Source of the DNA: Allomuricauda ruestringensis DSM 13258
GTDB lineage: Bacteria; Bacteroidota; Bacteroidia; Flavobacteriales; Flavobacteriaceae
NCBI RefSeq assembly: GCF_000224085.1
Contig: NC_015945.1
Coordinates: forward strand, 817,501 to 881,500
Direction of reading: 5' to 3'
Length of the DNA stretch: 64,000 nt
Position numbers and translations under genes: made by a program. Each line of letters begins with the position of its first letter. Position 1 is the stretch's first letter. Positions 44,984-53,519 of the stretch are shown here, one piece after another. The notes beneath the pieces are model-generated. The model was given only the letters and a program-made list of their open reading frames with translations, made no database searches and was not told where the DNA came from.

Positions 44984-46261
44984 CTAAAACACTTTCCCAA
45001 CAGCCTCAATCGTCCTATCCAAATCGGCATAACTGAGGGCATCGTTTAAAAAGTAGCTTTCAAAAGCAGAAGGCGGTAAATACACCCCATTGTCCAACAT
45101 ACCGTGGAAGTATTTCTTAAAGGTGTCGTTGTTGCCTTTTGCAGAGCTGGCAAAATCCACCACAGGGGCATCCGTAAAGTGTACGGAAATCATACTGCCA
45201 TATCGGTTAATCTGGTGTGGCACCCCTTTTTTGGTCAGTACCATGGCAATACCCTTGTGTAAATATTCCGTTTTTTCGGCCAAGCTGGTAAAAATTTCAG
45301 GCTGGTTGTTCAAGGCGGTGAGCATGGCCAGTCCGGCACTCATGGCCAAAGGGTTTCCGCTCAATGTCCCCGCTTGGTACACGGGTCCATCGGGTGCCAA
45401 ATGTGCCATAATCTCGGCTCGGGCCGCAAACGCTCCTACGGGCAGTCCACCACCGATCACCTTTCCAAACATCACAATATCGGCATCAATGCCCAAGGCT
45501 TCCTGCGCGCCTCCTTTTCCGAGGCGAAAGCCCGTCATTACCTCATCAAACAACAATAAAATGCCTTCTTGGGTGCAGAGTTCGCGTAGGCCTTTAATAA
45601 ATTCATCTTTTGGAATAATGCAACCCATATTCCCCGCTACGGGTTCCAAAATTATGGCAGCAATTTCACCTTTGTTAGCTTCCACCAAGGCTTTTACCCC
45701 TTCCAAATCGTTGTAATCGGCCAAAAGTGTGTCCTTGGCCGTGCCCTGGGTTACGCCGGGGCTGTTGGGGCTACCAAAGGTAACGGCACCACTCCCCGCT
45801 TGTATCAAAAAAGAGTCGGAGTGGCCGTGGTAACAACCCGCAAATTTGATAATCTTTTCTTTGCCCGTGTACCCACGCGCGAGGCGCACCGCACTCATAC
45901 AGGCTTCGGTACCACTGTTCACAAAACGGATTTTATCGATGTTCGGCACCATGGATACCGCCAATTTTGCGATTTCAGTCTCAATTTCGGTGGGTGTTCC
46001 AAAGGAAGTTCCTTTTTTGGCCTTATCGACCACCGCATTGATCACCGGCTCGTATGCATGACCCAAAATAAGGGGTCCCCACGAAGCAATGTAATCGATA
46101 AGTTGGTTGCCGTCTTCATCGTACAAGTAGGCACCTTTGGCCTCCTTGATAAAAATAGGGTCGCCCCCTACCGCTTTAAACGCTCGGACAGGTGAATTTA
46201 CTCCTCCAGGGATGTATTTTTTGGCCTCTGCGAACAAGGCGCTGCTTCGTTGGTAGATCAT
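44984..46261 (-). CDS. hemL: Glutamate-1-semialdehyde 2,1-aminomutase
   Basis: 425 aa. Converts glutamate-1-semialdehyde to 5-aminolevulinate for heme synthesis, with PLP. Motifs: [18 protein letters not shown] near the N-terminus, [53 protein letters not shown] and the PLP Lys267 in [15 protein letters not shown]. Length normal. Upstream is a dense REP cluster. No other tetrapyrrole gene lies in the window. Confidence 0.98.
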   Translation of the reverse strand: MIYQRSSALFAEAKKYIPGGVNSPVRAFKAVGGDPIFIKEAKGAYLYDEDGNQLIDYIASWGPLILGHAYEPVINAVVDKAKKGTSFGTPTEIETEIAKLAVSMVPNIDKIRFVNSGTEACMSAVRLARGYTGKEKIIKFAGCYHGHSDSFLIQAGSGAVTFGSPNSPGVTQGTAKDTLLADYNDLEGVKALVEANKGEIAAIILEPVAGNMGCIIPKDEFIKGLRELCTQEGILLLFDEVMTGFRLGKGGAQEALGIDADIVMFGKVIGGGLPVGAFAARAEIMAHLAPDGPVYQAGTLSGNPLAMSAGLAMLTALNNQPEIFTSLAEKTEYLHKGIAMVLTKKGVPHQINRYGSMISVHFTDAPVVDFASSAKGNNDTFKKYFHGMLDNGVYLPPSAFESYFLNDALSYADLDRTIEAVGKVF

Positions 46262-46271
46262 ATATTCTCAA

Positions 46272-47067
46272 TGTCATTCCCGCGAAGGCGGGAATCTTTT
46301 TATTATTCTCTTGCCTGTCGTTCCTGCACTTCGGCTATGCTCAGCATAAACTCCAGCAGGAATCTTTTTATTATTTCCTTTCGTCATGCTGAATTTAGTT
46401 CAGCATCTCATCCTCGTTGGTTTTAAGCCTTATGAGAACCTGAAACCTGCCTTTGCACAGGCAGGTCGAGAGCAAGGTTGACGTTAATTTGTCAGTTCGA
46501 GCGTAGTCGAGAACGATATTGGAGCTCACATCTCGACTGCGCTCGATGTGACTTACCCTTTTCGCTTAGGCAAGCTCGCCGCAAAGGTAATGAGGATCAT
46601 TCGTTCTTGGAAACGGAATTTGTCCATCGTCATGCTGAATTTATTTCAGCATCTCATTGTTGTTGGTCAAAAATACCCTTCGGCTCCGCTCAGGGTACAA
46701 ATATAATTTATCGGTTCGAGCGCCTGCCTGTAGTAGTCAGTCGAGAACGTCTTGTTGAACACCCAATGTCATTCCCGCACTTCGGCTATGCTCAGCATAA
46801 ATTCCAACGGGAATCCATTCATTTACTTGTGGATTCCGCATCGTTGTTCGACTTCGCTCAACATAAACTCCGGCAGGAATCTATTTTATTATTTCCTTTC
46901 GTCATGCTGAATTTAGTTCAGCATCTCATCCTCGTTGGTTTTAAGCCTTATGAGAACCTGAAACCTGCCTTTGCCGGCAGGCAGGCGAGTTCAGGTTGAC
47001 GTTAATTTGTCAGTTCGAGCACAGTCGAGAACGACAGGACATCACATCTCGACTGCGCTCGATGTTA
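46272..47067. repeat. Dense cluster of REP-like palindromes, with a 206-bp direct duplication
   Basis: This gene-free stretch holds at least three palindrome families: GTCATTCCCGC/GCGGGAATC types (46272, 46768), GTCATGCTGAATTTAGTTCAGCATC types (46383, 46628, 46901), and GTCAGTTCGAGC...CTCGACTGCGCTCGATGTGA types (46491, 47009). About 206 bp occur twice in the same direction, 46345-46552 and 46862-47067, nearly identical. No reading frame has coding character. It lies between two reverse-strand genes. Confidence 0.85.
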
Positions 47068-47070
47068 CAA

Positions 47071-47919
47071 TTACTGCGTCACCCGAATGTTGAGCACCTG
47101 CCCTACGGAAATAATATTATCATTTAAATTGTTGAGGCGGCGAAGCTCATCCACCGAAATATCGTAGCGTTTGGAAATACCGTACAGCGTGTCCCCTTTT
47201 TCTACTTTATGGGTAAAAACGTCATACTGTCGGGGTTCGCGTACTGTGGGCAGGCCGTTTTCTACAACCGCTTCGTCATATTCATAAAGATTGTAGTTCT
47301 CTATTATGGAAATCAACTTTTGTGGATACCTCCGGTCGGTAGCATACCCCGCTTGTCGAAGTCCATGTGCCCATTTTTTGTAATCGTCCCGTTTGTAGTT
47401 GAACAAAAACGCATAGCGTGATCGCGTAGACAGAAAAATACTGTGATCGCGGAAGGAGTACATTGGGTGGTTGTACTTGCGGAAACATTCCCCTTTGGCA
47501 TCATCATCATGAAAATCGAACTCACCCTCCCAACCTGTATGACATTTTATACCAAAATGGTTGTTCGTCTTTAGGGTAAGCTCCCCCTTACCTGAGCCAC
47601 TTTCCAAAATACCTTGTGCCAACGTAATACTGGCAGGAATGCCAAAGGCTCGCATTTCGTACTGAGCGATTTCGGCAAAAGTTTCAATATAGTCTTTGGT
47701 ATCGGAAATAGGAAAACGCTCAAAACGTCCCCTATCTTCGGGCATGGGATACAAATCCCGAACCTCTTCGGTTTCCAAATCGTTGGTGGTTCTCGTGGTT
47801 GGTCTTTCGCTGTTCACCACAACGGGAGCCCCTTTTCTTTGGGTTGACCTTCGTTTTTTGGCGCCACAACTAGAGAGCAAAAGCGCCGCAATCAATACAT
47901 ATATTATTCGCCTGATCAT
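47071..47919 (-). CDS. Lipoprotein glucosaminidase (GH73-type) with C-terminal LysM
   Basis: 282 aa. Leader IRRIIYVLIAALLLSSC with Cys18, then basic linker. The glucosaminidase domain (about 75-215) has FAEIAQYEMRAFGIPASITL, AQGILESGSGKGELTLK (likely catalytic Glu in ILESGSG), NNHFGIKCHTGWEG and RQAGYATDRRYPQKL. The LysM (about 238-281) is HKVEKGDTLYGISKRYDISV with LNNLNDNIISVGQVLNI. It hydrolyses peptidoglycan, probably from the inner face of the outer membrane. It overlaps the desulfhydrase gene by 4 bp. Confidence 0.93.
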   Translation of the reverse strand: MIRRIIYVLIAALLLSSCGAKKRRSTQRKGAPVVVNSERPTTRTTNDLETEEVRDLYPMPEDRGRFERFPISDTKDYIETFAEIAQYEMRAFGIPASITLAQGILESGSGKGELTLKTNNHFGIKCHTGWEGEFDFHDDDAKGECFRKYNHPMYSFRDHSIFLSTRSRYAFLFNYKRDDYKKWAHGLRQAGYATDRRYPQKLISIIENYNLYEYDEAVVENGLPTVREPRQYDVFTHKVEKGDTLYGISKRYDISVDELRRLNNLNDNIISVGQVLNIRVTQ

Positions 47920-48821
47920 ACGTCCAATAACGGTAAATTTTTCTTCTTCAGTATTTGGTTCATACCTTTTATTCCTTGTAATCCTCCTGTATGGATGGCC
48001 AAGATTTGGGTTCCAGACGGAAAAAAATCCCTTTTTATAAGGTCAAAAATACCAAAAAGCATTTTTCCCGTGTATATAGGATCCAAGGGTATGCCTTTTT
48101 CACTTTTAAAAAGGTTGATAAAATCAATCAGCTGCCGGTCCACTTTGGCGTAACCTCCAAAATGATAATCGGTTACGAGTCGCCAACGCTTATTTTGAGC
48201 AAAAGTACGAATCTCCTCGATTAAAAAATTGCCCTTTAACGCGGGGAAGCCCAAAACCGTTTGATGCGGTCGGGATGCATTGATGAGTCCGGCCAAGGTG
48301 CCACCCGTGCCGACTGCACTGCAGATGTAATCAAAGGTTGCATCATTTTGGGTTAAAATTTCAGTGCACCCTTTTACCGCCAAAGCATTGGTTCCACCTT
48401 CGGGCAGCAGGTGAAAATCTCCAAACCGCTCTTTTAAATCTTGAACAAATGATGCTTCACTTTTGAGACGATAATGACTTCGAGATACAAAATGGAATTG
48501 CATACCGTGTTCGTGCGCCATTTTCAAGGTTGGATTGTCCTGCCATTTGTTTTCCAATTCTTCGCCCCGAATCACACCAACGGTTTTTAACCCCTGTTCG
48601 TGACCTGCATAAGCCGTAGCAGCTATATGGTTGGAAAAGGCTCCACCAAAGGTGAGCAAGGTGTCCTTGCCCTGTTTTTTGGCTTCAATCAGGTTGTATT
48701 TGAGTTTGCGGTATTTATTGCCCGAAATTAAGGGATGGATGGTGTCTTCCCTTTTAATGTTGAGGATAACTCCCTTTTCTCGGAGCAGCGGCAAATCTAT
48801 ATGTTGATTGGGGGTAATCAA
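47916..48821 (-). CDS. PLP-dependent ACC deaminase / D-cysteine desulfhydrase family protein
   Basis: 301 aa. PLP lysine in ISGNKYRKLKYNL (K36), then LLTFGGAFSNHIAATAYAGH, YICSAVGTGGTLAGL and, at the end, IYTGKMLFGIFDLIK with ILAIHTGGLQGIKGM. The TGGxxG-type loop binds the PLP phosphate. Such Bacteroidota proteins are annotated as 1-aminocyclopropane-1-carboxylate deaminase/D-cysteine desulfhydrase; the sequence does not settle which. It is upstream of and overlapping the glucosaminidase gene by 4 bp (ATGA), an operon of unrelated functions. Confidence 0.9.
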   Translation of the reverse strand: MITPNQHIDLPLLREKGVILNIKREDTIHPLISGNKYRKLKYNLIEAKKQGKDTLLTFGGAFSNHIAATAYAGHEQGLKTVGVIRGEELENKWQDNPTLKMAHEHGMQFHFVSRSHYRLKSEASFVQDLKERFGDFHLLPEGGTNALAVKGCTEILTQNDATFDYICSAVGTGGTLAGLINASRPHQTVLGFPALKGNFLIEEIRTFAQNKRWRLVTDYHFGGYAKVDRQLIDFINLFKSEKGIPLDPIYTGKMLFGIFDLIKRDFFPSGTQILAIHTGGLQGIKGMNQILKKKNLPLLDV

Positions 48822-48862
48822 ATTGTTAATTTAGGCATATTGTTCCTAAGTCTAAAAAATGA

Positions 48863-48917
48863 TTGTTTTATATACAAAATATCTTAATATATTTGTATTG
48901 TTTTCCTAAACAAATAT
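48863..48917 (+). promoter_or_regulatory. Promoter and operator of the toxin-antitoxin operon
   Basis: TTG (48863-48865), 22 nt, TATATTTG (48888-48895). An inverted repeat ATATTTGT (48889-48896) / ACAAATAT (48910-48917) overlaps the -7 box and the likely transcription start. It could be bound by the HTH antitoxin. Confidence 0.55.
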
Positions 48918-48925
48918 AGGTCAAA

Positions 48926-49237
48926 ATGTTGGACATTGTTTTAAATTATAAAAACTTGCTAGAAAACCTCAACACATATATTGAGGAAAGTAAGTTCAAG
49001 AAGGAACATATTATCAAGGAGCTTGGTGTTTCTAGGGCGACTTTCTACAACAAACTGAAAAAACGTAGTTTCAGTGTTTCCGAAATGGTCAAATTGAGCA
49101 CGCTTCTTTTCCCAGAGGATGTCAAGGCAATGGAAATTAAACAAGCTTTGGAGCGCAGCCGTGAGGATAGCGCCGCAGGTCGTGTTTTGGAACACAAATC
49201 CGTTATGGACGATGCCAGAAAAAGAGTTTCCCAGTGA
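48926..49237 (+). CDS. HTH antitoxin of a RelE/ParE-type module
   Basis: 103 aa. Helix-turn-helix in FKKEHIIKELGVSRATFYNK (about residues 24-43), then SFSVSEMVKLSTLLFPEDVK. The C-terminal third is charged and probably unstructured until it wraps the toxin (ALERSREDSAAGRVLEHKSV). The overlap GTGA with the toxin start and an inverted repeat over the promoter support an autoregulated toxin-antitoxin operon. Confidence 0.85.
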   Translation: MLDIVLNYKNLLENLNTYIEESKFKKEHIIKELGVSRATFYNKLKKRSFSVSEMVKLSTLLFPEDVKAMEIKQALERSREDSAAGRVLEHKSVMDDARKRVSQ

Positions 49238-49533
49238 AAGTCGTCTGGACCTTTGAGGCAAAAAAATCCTTTAATGGCATATTGGGCTACCTTATGGAAG
49301 TCTGGACCCAAAAAGAAGCCTTGGCCTTTATTGACCTGGTAGAAGATACTATCGAAAAAATAAAGGACAATCCAGAAATGTTCAAAGTTTCCCAATATAA
49401 CGGGGCAAGCCGTGAGGCCCATATTACCAAACATACTACAATGTTTTATAGGATTTTGGATGAACTGATCGAGGTGGAGTATTTCTGGGGCAATTTCCAA
49501 AATCCCGATAAAATTGAAAAGCTTCTCAGTTAA
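49234..49533 (+). CDS. RelE/ParE-superfamily toxin (GTG start)
   Basis: 99 aa, starting with GTG at 49234 that overlaps the antitoxin stop. The fold is indicated by VVWTFEAKKSFNGILGYLME, then ALAFIDLVEDTIEKIKDNPE, then REAHITKHTTMFYRILDELI and VEYFWGNFQNPDKI. The basic/aromatic residues after REAHITKHT are in the place of the RelE/ParE active strand. Whether it cleaves mRNA or inhibits gyrase cannot be told from the sequence. Confidence 0.88.
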   Translation: MKVVWTFEAKKSFNGILGYLMEVWTQKEALAFIDLVEDTIEKIKDNPEMFKVSQYNGASREAHITKHTTMFYRILDELIEVEYFWGNFQNPDKIEKLLS

Positions 49534-49567
49534 CTACTGGGCAACCAACTATATTCAGCAAGGAATA

Positions 49568-49897
49568 TTAACGCGTCAAATAATGTAAAAAACCAAAGGT
49601 TTTGCGGTTGGATAGATACTGCATGTCCTTTTCGTTGGCATAGGCCTCACGTTCAAAACTGATGTTTTGGTAGGCGCGGTAACTATCCAAATAAAGGACG
49701 GTCCGAAACAACCACTCTAAAATATACCAGATATAAAAAGGCAAGATCAGTAGTTCCCGTTGTTGCTTTAGATGGATACGTTCGTGGTTAATGAGCACCT
49801 CGTCGGCCATTAGGGAATCCTCCTTTAGGATAATAAAAGGCCATAGCGAGAGCCCCACATAATTTTTATAGAAGAAATGTTTAAAGACAACTATCAA
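49568..49897 (-). CDS. Short HExxH-containing membrane-associated protein (M56-like fragment)
   Basis: 109 aa. Contains INHERIHLKQQRELLIL with HERIH (residues 38-42), a zinc HExxH motif, then a hydrophobic helix (PFYIWYILEWLFRTVLY) and FEREAYANEKD, whose Glu could be the third ligand. The order HExxH, helix, ExxAY resembles the core of BlaR1/M56 and WLM-type peptidases but is much shorter. It could be an active small peptidase or a relic. Convergent with the toxin-antitoxin pair; the region to 50130 is otherwise gene-free. Confidence 0.75.
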   Translation of the reverse strand: MIVVFKHFFYKNYVGLSLWPFIILKEDSLMADEVLINHERIHLKQQRELLILPFYIWYILEWLFRTVLYLDSYRAYQNISFEREAYANEKDMQYLSNRKTFGFLHYLTR

Positions 49898-50115
49898 ATT
49901 GACAAATGGTTAGGTTATCACTACAAATATAACTGCAAAAAATACTCAAAATTGGACAGTTAGCAGAAATCAATCAACATTTTCGGTGAACAACCTTGTT
50001 TTGAAAATCTTAAAACCTTCGCCCTTTTCCCACTAAAATCGTAAATTTATATAGTAAACTACCTCGGGGCAACTTGCCTAACGGCAGTCAGGTTTAAATC
50101 TCGATTATCGAGTAA

Positions 50116-50292
<177 letters not shown>

Positions 50293-50352
50293 ACATTCGG
50301 CATAATATTTGTGGTTTATTTAATTACATCTCAAGAATTTAAAAAAAGTACT

Positions 50353-50922
50353 ATGAAAAGTTTAAAACGTTTTGCACTGATTGTCTTTTCCTTTGGTTTG
50401 TTGGCCTCCTGTACTTCCGTACGGGTGATTTCCGATTACGACCAAAAAGCTGACTTTAACACCTATAAAAGCTATGCTTTTTACAAAACTGGTATAGATA
50501 AAGCCCAAATTTCGGATTTGGACAAGAAAAGAATTTTAAGGGCCATTGAGGCTGAAATGGGTTCTCGTGGATTTGTGAAATCCGACAACCCCGATGTTTT
50601 GATCAGTATTTTTACCAAAGAGCGCGAACGTGTGGACGTCTACAACAACTACGGTTGGGGCTGGGGCGGATTTTATAGCCCATGGGCCTGGGGTCCCGGT
50701 TGGGGCTGGGGAGGCTATGGCAACAATGTTAGCACCCGTACCGAAGGTTCTTTGTACATCGACTTAATCGATGCCAATAAAAAAGAACTGGTTTGGCAAG
50801 GTCGTGGCGTAGGTACATTGAACAATACCAAAAACATTGAAAAGAAAGAACAACGCATCAAAGAATTTGTTTCACAGATTCTTGAGGAATACCCCCCAAG
50901 CACGGCTGTGGCCGTAAACTAA
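50353..50922 (+). CDS. DUF4136 family lipoprotein
   Basis: 189 aa from the Met preceding KSLKRFALIVFSFGLLASC; an earlier Met adds residues before the leader. Cys20 is the lipid site. DUF4136 features: YDQKADFNTYKSYAFYKTG near the start and the segment SLYIDLIDANKKELVWQGRG near the end. Between them is a Trp/Gly/Tyr-rich patch (YGWGWGGFYSPWAWGPGWGW) likely to be a flexible loop. Envelope protein of unknown role. Followed by a REP-containing terminator. Confidence 0.9.
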   Translation: MKSLKRFALIVFSFGLLASCTSVRVISDYDQKADFNTYKSYAFYKTGIDKAQISDLDKKRILRAIEAEMGSRGFVKSDNPDVLISIFTKERERVDVYNNYGWGWGGFYSPWAWGPGWGWGGYGNNVSTRTEGSLYIDLIDANKKELVWQGRGVGTLNNTKNIEKKEQRIKEFVSQILEEYPPSTAVAVN

Positions 50923-50930
50923 AAAACAGA

Positions 50931-51066
50931 AGGTTGCCTAAAAAGCAACAAAATTTTGATTTTGTCAGGTTGAGCGCAGTCGAAACCCATTCATTATCAT
51001 CATGGTTTAGGTTCTCGACTGCGCTCGAACTGACAGGCTACAAGCTTTTTAGGCAACCTCTTTTTT
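50931..51066. repeat. Terminator with 16-bp arms and a REP element in its loop
   Basis: AGGTTGCCTAAAAAGC (50931-50946) pairs perfectly with GCTTTTTAGGCAACCT (51044-51059) and is followed by CTTTTTTATT, a forward terminator. The 97-bp loop contains a REP palindrome, TTGTCAGGTTGAGCGCAGTC (from 50962) with CTCGACTGCGCTCGAACTGA (to 51033). Confidence 0.82.
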
Positions 51067-51138
51067 ATTACCCTTAACTTTCCTTAAGAGAAAATCCATT
51101 CTCTATTTCGTATCTTTAAGTCGCACAAAAATTGACTT

Positions 51139-52890
51139 ATGAGCTACGAATCCAATCCTATACTGGACAAACTACCGAAGCACCTCAAACAATTCATAAA
51201 ACCACAAAATTATGAAGAGTACACGGCCATTGACCAAGCTGTTTGGCGCTATGTGATGCGCAAAAACGTGGATTATTTGAGTAAAGTGGCCCACAGCTCC
51301 TACGTGGATGGATTAAAAAAGACAGGGATTTCCATAGACCATATTCCCAATATGTACGGAATGAATAGAATCCTCAAGGAAATTGGTTGGGCCGCCGTTG
51401 CGGTGGATGGTTTTATCCCACCTTCTGCCTTTATGGAGTTCCAAGCCTACAATGTGCTCGTGATCGCTTCGGATATTCGACAACTTGAAAATATAGAATA
51501 TACCCCTGCACCCGATATTATTCATGAAGGTGCCGGACACGCTCCCATTATTGCCAATCCAGAATACGCTGAATATTTGCGCCGTTTTGGCGAAATTGGC
51601 TGCAAGGCCATTTCCAGCGCCAAGGATTATGAACTTTACAATGCGGTGCGACATCTTTCCATCATCAAAGAAGCACATGGCACCCCGAAAAGTGAAATAG
51701 AAGAAGCCGAAAAGCATATTGAGCACCTTCAGGAAAACATGGGTGAACCCAGTGAGATGGCCCTCATTAGAAATTTACATTGGTGGACCGTGGAATATGG
51801 TTTGATCGGCACCGTGGACAACCCAAAAATTTATGGGGCGGGGCTACTTTCGTCCATTGGGGAAAGTACGTGGTGCATGACGGACAAAGTGAAAAAGATT
51901 CCATACTCCATTGAAGCGGCCCACACGGAGTTCGATATCACCAAACCCCAACCACAACTTTTCGTGACACCCGATTTTGCATTTTTAAGTCAGGTTTTGG
52001 AAGACTTTGCCAATACCATGGCCGTGCGAACAGGAGGACTTTCAGGCATCAAAAAGTTGATGGGTTCCAAAGCGCTTGGTACCATCGAATTAAGCACTGG
52101 GCTCCAAATCTCTGGAGAGTTTAGCAATGTAATTGAAAACGACGGGAAACCTATCTATATACAAACCACGGGCGGTACGGCCCTTGCCTATCGTGAAAAA
52201 GAGTTGGTCGGGCATAGTATTGCACAACATGCCGATGGTTTTGGCTCACCTATCGGAAAGTTGAAAGGCATCAACATCGCCATTGAAGATATGGGTCCAC
52301 GTGATCTTAAAGCCTATAAAATTTATGAAGGGGAACAAATTGCCTTGGAGTTTGAAGGCGGCATCAAAGTGGAAGGAACCATAGTAACGGGCACCCGAAA
52401 CTTAATGGGTAAAATTATTCTTATCACTTTTGAAAATTGCACGGTTACCCACAACAATAAAATTTTATTCCAACCTGAATGGGGATTGTACCACATGGCT
52501 GTTGGCCAACACATTGTATCAGCTTATAATGGTCCCGCAGACCTTAATAGTTTCGACCTAACCACCCATCAAATTACAGAAAGCACCATAAAATCCAAAA
52601 AAGACGAAAAAAGGTTGCAATTGGAGCGGTATTATGAACAAATAAGGCATTTTAGGGAAGGAAAAAACACCACGATTTCACGAAACAAGGTCTTTCAAGC
52701 TCTTAAAAAAGACCATCCAAAAGATTGGTTATTGCCCGTAGAATTGTACGAACTGGCCAAACAGGACAACAATCAAGAGTATCAGCAAGAGATTTTGGAA
52801 CACTTGGAAAACATTAAGCGGGATAACCCCAAGGTAGGCCATTTAATTGATGACGGTCTCCAACTGGTCGATACCGCTTTGGTAAGTTAG
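51139..52890 (+). CDS. Aromatic amino acid hydroxylase (phenylalanine 4-hydroxylase type)
   Basis: 583 aa. The catalytic core (about 20-310) has the iron ligands H129 and H134 in IIHEGAGHAP and E219 in WWTVEYGLIG, plus PSAFMEFQAYNVL, SSIGESTWCM and TPDFAFLSQVLEDFANTMAVR. Bacterial phenylalanine hydroxylases are about 290 aa, so the C-terminal half (about 310-583) is an extra region seen in the Bacteroidota form; it has beta-rich segments (EGEQIALEFEGGIKVEGTIV) and no recognised activity. It probably makes tyrosine from phenylalanine using a pterin. Confidence 0.93.
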   Translation: MSYESNPILDKLPKHLKQFIKPQNYEEYTAIDQAVWRYVMRKNVDYLSKVAHSSYVDGLKKTGISIDHIPNMYGMNRILKEIGWAAVAVDGFIPPSAFMEFQAYNVLVIASDIRQLENIEYTPAPDIIHEGAGHAPIIANPEYAEYLRRFGEIGCKAISSAKDYELYNAVRHLSIIKEAHGTPKSEIEEAEKHIEHLQENMGEPSEMALIRNLHWWTVEYGLIGTVDNPKIYGAGLLSSIGESTWCMTDKVKKIPYSIEAAHTEFDITKPQPQLFVTPDFAFLSQVLEDFANTMAVRTGGLSGIKKLMGSKALGTIELSTGLQISGEFSNVIENDGKPIYIQTTGGTALAYREKELVGHSIAQHADGFGSPIGKLKGINIAIEDMGPRDLKAYKIYEGEQIALEFEGGIKVEGTIVTGTRNLMGKIILITFENCTVTHNNKILFQPEWGLYHMAVGQHIVSAYNGPADLNSFDLTTHQITESTIKSKKDEKRLQLERYYEQIRHFREGKNTTISRNKVFQALKKDHPKDWLLPVELYELAKQDNNQEYQQEILEHLENIKRDNPKVGHLIDDGLQLVDTALVS

Positions 52891-52904
52891 GCGGCGGTTA
52901 ACCA

Positions 52905-53519
52905 CTAATCCAAAAAAGTTTTCAACTGTTCGGCATTTTCAACAGGAGTATTTTCATAGACCAAAGTCCAGCCCATGGTGTTGGTGAGCACCAAAATGCG
53001 TGACAGTTCGCTGACCAGTCGGTTTTCTGCATTGGATCTCAAAGAAGAGGCTTCGATTTTCTTCATTAAAGACGCATTCACATTGCGCTTAATGGCATTG
53101 TAATCCCCTGCGTTGAAAGGATTCAAGTAATCTGCCGTAACATCGTAGTACTCAAAATCGGGACTGATTTTTATCTCTGGTTCTGGAATTTGGGTGATAG
53201 TGAGCAATTTTTGCTCTTCATCCACTTGGTAGTTGATTTTGGACATATCATAGGCGATGGACACATCGGCATTGACTACAACCAGTGCTTTTTTGTGTGC
53301 GGTTATTAACGGCCCGAACAATTCTTTGGAATCTTTGTAATTGTAAACTTCGGCAAAGTGCCCTTCGGTAACCACTAATTTGGATACGTTTCGTAATTCC
53401 TGTTGAATGAGCATGGAATTCTCTTCCAGAATTGACTTTTGTTCACGGTCATCGGTACACGATTTATAGATTAAAACCGAGGCCAAGGCAATTACTGCTC
53501 CTGCTAAAACTTTTTTCAT
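52905..53519 (-). CDS. DUF4230 family membrane-anchored protein
   Basis: 204 aa. N-terminal anchor KKVLAGAVIALASVLIYKSC. The domain shows SKLVVTEGHFAEVYNYKDS, VVVNADVSIAYDMSKINYQV and DYNAIKRNVNASLMKKIEAS, the DUF4230 pattern. Function unknown. It overlaps the GSCFA gene by 4 bp and is second in that operon. Confidence 0.9.
   Translation of the reverse strand: MKKVLAGAVIALASVLIYKSCTDDREQKSILEENSMLIQQELRNVSKLVVTEGHFAEVYNYKDSKELFGPLITAHKKALVVVNADVSIAYDMSKINYQVDEEQKLLTITQIPEPEIKISPDFEYYDVTADYLNPFNAGDYNAIKRNVNASLMKKIEASSLRSNAENRLVSELSRILVLTNTMGWTLVYENTPVENAEQLKTFLD

Noticed and set aside
46192..46999. Frames of 66 and 173 aa in the hemL upstream region
   Set aside because: They read through repeated palindromes, giving phrases typical of translated REP sequence. 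No codon bias or conserved motif.
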